A DNA stretch of 21,147 nucleotides, from the NCBI GenBank assembly GCA_009801015.1, contig VHZZ01002180.1:52235-73381 (forward strand). The letters run 5' to 3'. This stretch comes from Silene noctiflora. Lineage: Eukaryota; Streptophyta; Magnoliopsida; Caryophyllales; Caryophyllaceae. Under the pieces are notes generated by a model. It was given only the letters and a program-made list of their open reading frames with translations, ran no database searches and had not been told where the DNA came from. This document shows, in pieces, positions 8,294-16,389 of this stretch. Position 1 is the first letter of the stretch. Each line of letters starts with the position of its first letter. Position numbers and translations under genes: made by a program.

Positions 8294-8873
8294 ACTAAAT
8301 TAGTTAGATGTCTTCAACTTTAATTTTAGATGTCAAATTTAGCTTATTTACAAATTATATTTTGTATTTCAATCTTTTTTTTTAATGAATGGATCTATTA
8401 TTAAAAATACACTCATTAGTCACTCTGATGCTTAAGAATTGGCTCCATTTATTTAAAATAGTACTCAAAAAATTTCAAAAATTGGGATAGTTCCAAAAAA
8501 TCGAGGTATTATGTATTGTCTGTCCTCATATTACATTTCATTTAGGATTGTCTCTTAATTTCAAACCGTGAGATTCTTGTAAAAAAACACAAGGAGACTA
8601 TTAATAATTAATCTCATTTTAAGGTTATAATTTTTATTTTATATTTGTGTTTAAACTCGAATCTGGTTGACATGGTTCTAAATTAGCCACTAGCATAATG
8701 TTACGTGCGTGATTGTCAAATTTCTGCACCCCTATATCAAATTCCTAGAATCGTCACTAGTTGGTACCATTAAACAATAGAGATTTGAAATGTTTTGTTA
8801 AAATTTTCAATAAATTTCCTAGTCAATCTAATTACATTACTAATTTGTCTGTTGGTACAGTTTTTCAACCCCC

Positions 8874-9509
8874 AACTAATACTCCTAGTTATACCTACTT
8901 TGAGAGAGAGTAAAAGGGGGAAAGATTGAAGAGGGTCTCTCGTCTACTTTTCCTCTCTAAAAATTCTAGCCTCCATCAATCAAATTTTGGGCTTTTATTG
9001 ACCATTAATCAATGGTAAGCTCCTTAGAAGCTTTATTTCTCAATCATTAATATGCAAAACTATGAATAAATTAATAAAAGTCTCATATTGGTGAGATCCG
9101 ATCCGTTTGCCTATCTCCATTTTTGGAGTTTTTTTCTATCTCTTATATCTTTCTAGGAATTAGTATTATTGGAAATTTAGACAAGAGAGGTTTGTTAATG
9201 ATTCGTCATGCAACTCTACAGACTATAGTGGATGCGCGTTATTCGCTGACGAACTATAGTGCCGATAAAAGGTAAATTTTCTCTATCAATGAATCAAACG
9301 AAGGATTCCCTTAAAAGCAACATGAAGAGAGCGATACAAGGATGAGACGAATGGTCATATCATGTTTTGAGATCCTTAGTTTATAAGAGGAATTTGTCCT
9401 TTGACTACTATTAGATTTGTTTTCGATTATACCTATCTTTTGTAAGTTCCGTTTGAAGATTTATTAATGAATTGATCTTTCCTTCAAAAAAAAACTAAAA
9501 CTCCTAGTT
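8874..9509 (+). mobile_element. Non-LTR retroposon insertion (LINE-derived or SINE-like), about 600 bp
   Basis: Target duplications AACTAATACTCCTAGTT (8874-8890) and AACTAAAACTCCTAGTT (9493-9509) match at 16 of 17 bases. Immediately inside the right copy is an A-tract (9485-9494) preceded by TTTATTAATGAATTGATC, the style of plant L1 3' ends. The body, 8891-9492, starts with a GAGAGAGAG purine stretch, a plausible 5' UTR start, and holds no reverse transcriptase or endonuclease motif. It is therefore either an internally deleted L1, a LINE-dependent short element, or a retroposed transcript. Length and the variable long target duplication argue against a DNA transposon. Confidence 0.72.
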
Positions 9510-10084
9510 TAGCTGCTAAACGCATCCTTTTTTACAAATTCTTATTTTAAACGAGTGTAATAACCATCTTAAGCTTAAGACGGGTTAAACATAATGAATA
9601 ACACAAAAGTAGAATATAGAGAGAAAAAAAAATATTTATCTTAAATATTTAAACACAATAATATTTAACCTGTTTTAATATAAAGATCAAAAATTCCTAT
9701 TTAAGACGACATGAACGTAAATTTGACGTAAGTACCAAGTGTATGCTTTGTTTAATGTCTAAGCAAACAAAGCCGTGCAAGAAAGCCCACTCAATTTTAA
9801 TCATGAGAATTTGTGATAATGGAAATATCATTCAGCTATATCCACATATTTGGGCACGTCTTCTTTACTTATTAGCCATGCATAGTGCATATATTCAACA
9901 TTGTCATCATCGTTGTTGAATTATAAAAACGAAGAATAATGTTAAAGCAAGATCGTTTTAAATTAAAATATCTCTAATTTTAGTTTTCTTTAATTCGATT
10001 GTAGGACTTATCTTAAATTAAGATGATCTTAAATAAAAATTGGTAAAATTAAATGATTGGACCACATTGTCATTATCATTGTTG

Positions 10085-10087
<3 letters not shown>
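9510..10087. other. Non-coding DNA with small palindromes and a short duplication
   Basis: A 14-bp perfect palindrome TCTTAAGCTTAAGA at 9567-9580 lies in a longer imperfect one. A second near-palindrome, ATCTTAAATTAAGAT, lies at about 10009-10023. A block near 9900-9924 (TTGTCATCATCGTTGTTGAA) recurs at 10066-10090 with two changes and runs into the microsatellite. No coding frame seen. Confidence 0.5.

Positions 10088-10169
<82 letters not shown>
10088..10169. repeat. AT dinucleotide microsatellite, about 41 units
   Basis: An uninterrupted alternating TA/AT tract of about 82 bp. Plants commonly carry such tracts and they are length-variable. It sits right after the second copy of a 25-bp duplicated block and 35 bp before the next LTR. 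Confidence 0.97.
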
Positions 10170-10171
<2 letters not shown>

Positions 10172-10597
10172 TATATCGTTTGAGTGTTTATAGCCTGAGG
10201 CTATGTGTAGATACCCCATTTCTGCACCTCTCGAAAACCACCCAGCGATGATTGGTCCACGTGTTTAGTGTACGACACAATTTTATGAAAGCTCGTAAAT
10301 CAGTTGATAAACAGTAACTCAAAACACTTGTGTCTAACCCTTAGTCGTCATCAACGTGTCGATACGGTCGTTTTGACACTAATTAGAGTCCATTCAGAAT
10401 TCGGGTCAAAAACCGCCACCATTTTCAGATTTCGTCTCGTTCCGAGTCGGAATATTCTAGAAAACTGTCACCTAGATATTTTATTAAGATACTTGACTCA
10501 AATATGCGAAAATATGCGTTAGATAATTAGAAGATCTAATCCCCTTAAATTCCGCGTCAACAAGCTTTCTTGTTCAAGAGGAAACCCTTCGGAAAGA

Positions 10598-11737
10598 AAC
10601 GTAGCACGTGTTGCGCCTCTTCCCAGACCTTGTTACCTTGTTTTTTCCTATGTCAGATCTTTTCCAAATCCTATCCTCGTGACTATAAATAGAGATGTTC
10701 GGCGTCATTATTTCTCACACGAGTGTCCGTCATTCTCTTTTCTCTTTGCATTTAAAGACCATGCTATTGCTCATCGACATTTACATGTTTGACCAGTCGG
10801 CGACCAAATTTGACCAACTACACTCTAATCAATCTAAAATCTAATCAATCGATATAATTTTCCTTGAGATATCGAAGGCACTTTCACCTTGCATTAAATC
10901 GAGTAGAGTTATCGCTAAAAGACGATTTAGTTAAATTTCGTGATCACTAACATGTAAGTCTGAGGGTATAAATCCAACTTTAAATTTTTTTTAATTATTC
11001 TTGTATATTTTTCTACGTTTATACATCATATCAGTGCCAAATACGTTTAATCTTTCAATAAAATCAATTTTGACAACTAATTTAATAAGAAGGCCCATAT
11101 CTAAAGGCTAGACAAAACGCCTCAATTGATTTGCCTCTCAGAAGGAACGCAACATCTACTGCGCCTCTTCTAGAAGCTACTTTTCAATTGCCATTGTTTC
11201 TTTATCGGTTTGCGTGTCTTTCCTCTTCCAGATTTGACAGTTTTAATTTGTTTTCTAACCTTATTATCTTTTTATTTTTTCTTCAAAGTTTCCTCCTTTT
11301 ATTTATTTGAGCCAATTTAGATCACTAATTAGATATTTGTTGGTTTATTTAGCATTTTTATCATCAAATTCAGAATTAGAAGGCTTGATAATTAATGTTT
11401 AGTCTCTTGAATAATTCTTGTAAATTATCCAACCCTTTTGTTTTAATTTTAATTCTAATTCTTAGCCCACCTTGTTTATTCAAAGTCGCTCTTTAATCAT
11501 TAATCATCGATATTACTTGGTTTTGAGTCGAGTTTTGGGTCGATTCTGCTTATCAAATTCCTATTTTCTTTTTTTTTTTTTTAGTTTTTCGGCCTTTATT
11601 GTAAATTAAATCAATTTCCATAATTAATCAAGCGTAAAAACCATCGGGTCTGACTGTCATAGTCAGAACCCACCCAGATTAGACGCAGAGAGTGTTGCGC
11701 ATCTTCCAAAGGACGCATCATCTGTTGCACTTGTTCT
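10598..11737 (+). repeat. Four copies of a CGCAACA/TGTTGCG palindromic motif in the LTR
   Basis: Copies lie at 10598-10623, 11145-11170, 11682-11707 and 11712-11737. The consensus is near GACGCAACATCTGTTGCGCC followed by TCTTCC. The core CGCAACA-TC-TGTTGCG is an inverted repeat. The first three are 547 and 537 bp apart although the intervening DNA is not obviously repeated; the last two are 30 bp apart. Confidence 0.65.
10684..10691 (+). promoter_or_regulatory. TATA box of the Tat/Retand-like LTR
   Basis: GACTATAAATAGAGATG on the plus strand is a near-ideal plant TATA box. Pyrimidine-rich sequence with CATTCTCTTTTCTC follows 40-60 bp downstream, suitable for a start site. Confidence 0.65.
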
Positions 11738-12176
11738 AGGTTGGTTTCTTCCTCGGACCTCTTTCCTGCTTTGATGTAGCTTTGTTTAGGATGCAATAAT
11801 AGACTATTATCCTTAATATCACGTAATTAGTATTTCTTTTTAGTCTTTTTATTATTTTCCCACTCTCTTTTATTTATTTTATTTCTTCAAATCCCACTAT
11901 TATTGTATTTAATTCATTTATCTTGTCTATCTTTCACATGTAATGAATCAAAAATCCTACTTTGACCTTCTAATCTTGTTTATCTAATTCACTGATTTAG
12001 GTAATTCAAATGCTGGGTTTAATCCAGTGAATGTTGCATAACATGCATATAATCGACAAAATCAAAGTAAATGACAACCACAATCATTAGTAGAAGTCGT
12101 TACCGAGGTGGGAGGGATCAGGTGTTCGATTAATAAGCTTCTTAATACTTACCCTCACCCCTTACTCAAGATCTCT

Positions 12177-12194
12177 ATGAACACATGTGTTCAT
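12177..12194. other. Perfect 18-bp palindrome
   Basis: ATGAACACATGTGTTCAT is a perfect inverted repeat near the 3' end of the Tat/Retand-like LTR, about 115 bp from its boundary. It could be a binding site or a chance remnant. Confidence 0.8.
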
Positions 12195-12317
12195 GGTATT
12201 GAGAGCAGTCCTCCTAGACATAAAATGTTAAGAGTAACAGATTTCTTGGTGTTTATGTCACTTTATGTCTTGACATGGCATGAAGTATTCGAACGATTTT
12301 AAATTTTCCACAAAAAT

Positions 12318-12710
12318 TGGCGACAACTCCTCAAATGCGGGCTTGTTCAAACCTTTCACTGGTTTCTAAGCCTCTCAAATCGATTGCGAACCCATAACGT
12401 GATTCTTGGGAAGTTTCGTGGTAAGATGTGCCGCCGCAAACGCGCAGGTGGCATTAGTCCACACTATTTCTTCTAGATTTTGAGTTCGTCATTATCGAAC
12501 GATTTATGTGATATACTTGGTTTGCCTAATACGCAACAAACATAGCGGTTGTGTATCTCCTCTCATAAAAAAAATGTTTCAAAAAGCTAAAAATACAACT
12601 TACAAGAAGAAAAATAAGATTCCTACAATTTAGAATTTTCCTTGACTTGAATACATTCTTTTAGAACCATCGAATCCCATTATAGTGTTTTACCTTTCTA
12701 TAAACTAGTA
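12318..12710 (+). other. Degraded primer site and leader of the Tat/Retand-like element
   Basis: TGGCGACAACTCC at 12318 resembles the first bases of the Tat-lineage primer site (TGGCGACTC...). The following 390 bp reads like a gypsy leader, with a GC-rich word GTGCCGCCGCAAACGCGCAG at 12428-12447, but no gag frame opens before unrelated sequence begins near 12711. The element is therefore truncated or deleted here. Confidence 0.45.
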
Positions 12711-13120
12711 TTGGTGTCCGACTCCGCCCGGGCTACCTTTATTTAGCATTAAATTTATTTTCAATTAAATAAAATTACTTTAAAGTTGCATAACTAATAA
12801 ATCTATCATTAATATATTTTTCTATGACATATCTTAAAATTAAGATGAAATAAATTATGAGACAAATTCACTACTCCCGCTATTAATAATTTACTTAAAT
12901 CGATTGGTTTGCTAATTGTTCATATATAGTTTATTTTGTTGTTAATATTCTTATCTTAATTACATTCATTATTACTACAATTAATTTTACAACTCCCGCC
13001 GTAATTATTGTTACTATCACTGCTGCCGCATTAATATTGATAATTTCACTACCGTAAGTTCTTATATCAGACGGGCTACTTCCCGCCTGAAAATAAGACG
13101 GACCAAATGTAGTCATTTTA
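12711..13120. other. A+T-rich spacer with a GC island and a hairpin
   Basis: A GC-rich word around TCCGCCCGGGCTACC (12723-12737) resembles a motif recurrent near ends of plant repeats. At 13061-13096 an imperfect hairpin is built on CAGACGGG and CCCGCCTG with six bases between, extended by CTTAT/ATAAG outside. The rest is A+T-rich with no frame. This is the flank into which the large element at 13121 inserted. Confidence 0.45.
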
Positions 13121-14876
13121 TGCAACACCCCCTTCTTTCCCGGCCAATACAATGGGAGGATGTTACCATCTCGGTTTCTCGACGCGGTGAATCGGAGTTG
13201 CAATTAAGAAACAATTAACATAAATAAGTTATTTAGTGGATTACATAACCATGAATGATTGAATAAATAAAGATACAACTTATGACTACTATACTCTTCT
13301 AATGAAGTGACACTGGACTCCACATCCAAAGCTCGTCCTGTCTCCCACGTGACACTAAAACAAAATCTGTAAACGTACTGCTCCCCATATAATCGGAAAT
13401 ATCATATGGATCAACATAGGACACCCCCGAAATAAGTGACAATTTAAACACAACCCAAACACGTCAGTTTCGATAATAAAACACAATACAATATATATAT
13501 AACTATATGCAACATGACAAAGATGTGAATGAGAAACAGTTTCACCAACACCACACCGGTACCGAGACACACTCAGACGTACCCACAACCCTGTGACGGT
13601 ACCGTACTATCGCCCACCAAAACAGCAGGACCGCAGCCCGTAAAAAGGTACTCGGGACACACCCGTGTACCGAGCCCGGGAGCGACTCAGATCCCCTGCC
13701 AGACAACGTGACTCAACCTCACGTGTCCCTTCATAACTCAAGCCATTAATGTGCACATCCCTTTTTAAGTGGGAATCTCCAAGAGGCGACCCAAGCGTAA
13801 GACGATCTCCCAACCGCCTTACGTCTCCAATATCAACAACTATAACCCCTACCACTCCACCAACGACCTCCAACAAGATCAATATACACCTGAATGAAAA
13901 CATGAACACAATATCGAATATTACTTCTCATGCAACATGCTACCAACATACTATGAATGTAACTATGTGTCCATGAAACCCGAGTCTCAAGTTGTTGCAA
14001 CCAATATCAAATTATAATGTATTTCCGACACATACATGAATCTTAACATCATTCTCAAGTATCATGGTGAATGCAAGGCTATTCTTATCATGGATGCTAA
14101 GTGACAAATGCAAGCAAATACACATTTTCATTATCAAAACCGAGTAGGATTAATCTACCTGTTAGCAATCTCCATAAGCTACTTGAAACCGACACCATCC
14201 CGTCTTATGAAACCATCTCTCCCTATACAAGACACATAATACTATCACAAAACATCCTACACTATTATACAATACAAAATCCTTTATTATTATCCACTAA
14301 TTACCCATATTACATATACTAACTACTAATTAACTACCCATAATAAAACCCCAAAAGTTAGGGTTCAAAAGAAAGGAAAGAAAGGTAGATCTTGACTTAC
14401 TAGGTGAAAGGAAAGATGAACAAGGTGGGCAATCCTCTAACGCAAGCTTGAATCTCATTAAGAAGGTATTTGTGGGGGTTTTAGAGAGAAGGGAGTGGAT
14501 TTGGAGAGATGAGGAAGAAGGATTAAATGAATTAGGATAAGGTCCCGAGATTAGGTTTTATCGGGTACTTTACAGTTGCACTCGGTCGAGTGCTGAGTCC
14601 ACTCGGCCGAGTGTCCGCCACTCGGCCGAGTACCGCCGTACTCGGCCGAGTGCCACTTCGCACTCGGTCGAGTACTGGTCGTACTCGGCCGAGTGTCAGC
14701 CACACGGTCCACTGAAGCTCTACTCAGTCCACTGCAGCTTTACTAGGTCTAGTCTAGGTCCTACTTGGTCTAGTGTACGACTATACTTTACTCCCAAGTA
14801 GTCTCTTATAAAGTCCGACGATCCTCTCACGCATTATGAGGTTCTCGTATGGGTCCCACAATAATCGGGTATTACA
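13121..14876 (-). repeat. 3' LTR of the large element, 1756 bp
   Basis: On the minus strand it begins TGTAATACCCG at 14876 and ends GGGTGTTGCA at 13121. The polypurine tract abuts its 5' edge, which fixes orientation and identifies it as the 3' copy. Positions 13128-13715 are about 90% similar to 20148-20700 (the 5' copy). U3 holds a ten-unit palindrome array (14580-14774). Downstream is a C/T-rich stretch around 14350-14530 on the minus strand, consistent with a transcript leader. Several apparent open frames across 13355-14322 are by-products of the LTR. Confidence 0.8.
14580..14774. repeat. Ten-unit phased palindrome array (ACTCGGYCGAGT) in LTR U3
   Basis: Six good units start at 14580, 14601, 14620, 14640, 14662 and 14683 (ACTCGGTCGAGT or ACTCGGCCGAGT). 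Four decayed units stay in register at 14702, 14722, 14742 and 14763, for example ACTCAGTCCACT, ACTAGGTCTAGT and ACTTGGTCTAGT. Intervals are 19-22 bp and average 20.3 bp over nine steps, close to two turns of B-DNA. The spacers share no sequence. The array lies in U3, about 100 bp inside the LTR start and upstream of the probable transcript leader. Confidence 0.85.
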
Positions 14877-14877
14877 A

Positions 14878-14888
14878 TCTTCCCCCCA
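14878..14888 (-). other. Polypurine tract
   Basis: The minus strand reads TATGGGGGGAAGAT directly before the LTR start TGTAATACCC. It is the plus-strand DNA primer of reverse transcription, and its position confirms the 3' LTR. Confidence 0.82.
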
Positions 14889-14894
14889 TAAAAT

Positions 14895-14914
14895 GAACTT
14901 CGTCCTCGAAGTTC
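14895..14914. other. Stem-loop next to the polypurine tract
   Basis: GAACTTCG-TCCT-CGAAGTTC, perfect 8-bp arms with a 4-base loop, seven bases beyond the polypurine tract. In chromoviruses a similar word lies at the end of the pol frame; here no pol frame surrounds it. Confidence 0.75.
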
Positions 14915-15930
14915 GCCTCGATCTCTCATCTCAACACTCTCCCAATACTCTTCCTCGTCTCGTTACTGATTTCTTTCCCGAACACTCACTCTTGTCATGC
15001 TTACTTTTGTCCTTATCTCTCTCACTCGACTCACTCTTGCAATCTTTATCGAGTACGCTCATGCATTTATCATGCTTATTTCTTCTTTAAAATCTCAATT
15101 GTTACATTCACTCCCTCAAACCACTTAATAGAACCCATAATTAGGCAATGCAACTTCCCATTCCAAACACACTCACTTTCTAATGAAGATGTCTCATGGT
15201 CAACCTCACATGATGATAAGACTATCTACTCCATTCCCCCGCTATTGTTTCCATATGATTAAGGTACAAGGTCAAGCTCAACATTCGCATTCTAACTCCG
15301 TAAGCAATCCCGACTCGTAGCATTATTGTCATACGCTACTCATGACTATATATACAAATACATATGATACGGTTTATATCTTCATATAACCAAAGCATAT
15401 AGTTTCATAAAATGATGACACAACATGACCAACCACGTCTCGTAATATGATCCAATTACTATCTACTCTTCTCGTTCCCATATACCTCATGTTACGCATA
15501 AATCGCATCACGTCCACTACGTGATCACACATATGTCTACATCTATCATTACTCTATATAATCATTTCTGTTTATACCCATTACAAAACTCAAACATGTA
15601 TTGCACGACTATCATGAAATTCATAAGTAGCGATTATCATAAAATCACAGAAATCTTCACACATCACGTAAAATTATCACACGCCTTGTCATCAATTTAG
15701 TCATGCGACATTACTATCGTTCGATTAGACATTTTAAGAGTTAATACCTTAAGCCACAACAATACACGAAGCAATATAGTAAAACGTAAACAATCTATGA
15801 AATGTAGTCATGCAAGCCATACTATGCCAAATCGACCACTCAAAAGACCCTTGGGGTCACAAAATACGGGCACTTACTTGGTACTTGATCGGTTGTAGGA
15901 AAAAGGGTTTAAAACAAACAATATGGGGCA
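14915..15930 (-). other. 3' non-coding internal region, no gene
   Basis: About 1 kb between the polypurine tract and array B. It is C/T-rich near 14915-15080 and A+T-rich beyond. I see no reverse transcriptase, RNase H or integrase block on either strand. Short frames such as plus 14836-15090 (serine/leucine-rich) reflect composition. Confidence 0.55.
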
Positions 15931-15937
15931 TAAATAG
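15927..15937 (-). promoter_or_regulatory. TATA-like box beside array B
   Basis: The minus strand reads GGGCTATTTATGCCCC immediately downstream of the last palindrome of array B. It is an imperfect TATA match, but its place relative to the array resembles that in the Athila-type LTR. Confidence 0.3.
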
Positions 15938-15940
15938 CCC

Positions 15941-16129
15941 ACTCAGTCAAGTGAAATGGGTCACTCGGCCGAGTAGAACCCACTCGGTCGAGTGAATGGG
16001 GCACTCGGTCGAGTGTTGGCTAGGCAGAATGCAAGTTTAAAGACCATCACGGCACACTCGGCCGAGTGGAATAGCCACTCGGCCGAGTAGGGTTGCATTC
16101 GGTCGAGTGAATTGGGCACTCGGCTGAGT
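15941..16129. repeat. Palindrome array B: two blocks of four
   Basis: Units start at 15941, 15963, 15982 and 16003, then after 53 bp at 16056, 16077, 16097 and 16118. Within blocks the intervals are 19-22 bp. Most units read ACTCGGTCGAGT or ACTCGGCCGAGT; 15941, 16097 and 16118 carry one or two changes. The array lies just past the 3' end of the ORF-1-like gene, outside either LTR. Confidence 0.85.
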
Positions 16130-16389
16130 CTCACGAAGCAGAATTCCCCACGAGGGGAAATTGATCTCCAAACTTATCTATTTTGGTAAAAACCTACAAA
16201 TAATCTTTAATGGTGGTGGACACCATCAAATAATTAAAGCACAAGCAATGAGGGTTACATTACAAGTAAAACAACCAATTCTGAATTATACAACTAACAC
16301 AACATAAGAAAAGAGGTATCCGACTTGAACCATGCTAAGCTTATCAACTAGACTTCCTCTTACCCAACATGCTCACCCATCGGCTTAAG

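Larger units (their letters stand above)
7111..8767. mobile_element. Non-autonomous hAT-like element, about 1.64 kb
   Basis: The left end is CAGAGGCGATTCTAG (from 7119). The right end, reverse-complemented, is TAGTGACGATTCTAG (from 8759). They match the YAGNGGCG-type terminal inverted repeat of hAT elements. The 8 bp outside are GTTCGTAC (7111-7118) and GTTGGTAC (8760-8767), a 7/8 target duplication of exactly the hAT length. A GGGGTGCA/TGCACCCC motif just inside each end extends the subterminal similarity. The 1641-bp body is A+T-rich, has no transposase signature, and carries a tRNA-SINE-like piece and a smaller MITE. It would depend on a hAT transposase in trans; present activity is unlikely given the diverged ends. 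Confidence 0.72.
10204..12310 (+). repeat. LTR of a Tat/Retand-like Ty3/gypsy element
   Basis: The left end TGTGTAGATACCCC followed by a CACCTC word resembles the LTR starts of Tat-lineage elements (Retand, Ogre relatives). A TATAAATAGAG promoter lies 480 bp in. Four copies of a 26-bp CGCAACA-NN-TGTTGCG palindromic motif are spread through it. The right end is placed at TTTTCCACA, eight bases before TGGCGAC, which resembles the start of the tRNA-Arg-type primer site of Tat elements. The resulting length of about 2.1 kb suits that lineage. Boundaries are approximate and no second LTR is in view. The copy is old: the primer site and several motif copies are degraded. Confidence 0.6.

Noticed and set aside
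13529-14322. Several open frames on both strands of 60-100 codons
   Set aside because: They lie wholly inside the 3' LTR and the homologous ones recur in the 5' LTR (20306-20675), so they are LTR by-products.
14580-16129. A CRISPR array, from short palindromic repeats at regular spacing
   Set aside because: This is plant nuclear DNA, units are 12 bp with 8-bp spacers, there are no cas genes, and the arrays sit in retroelement sequence.
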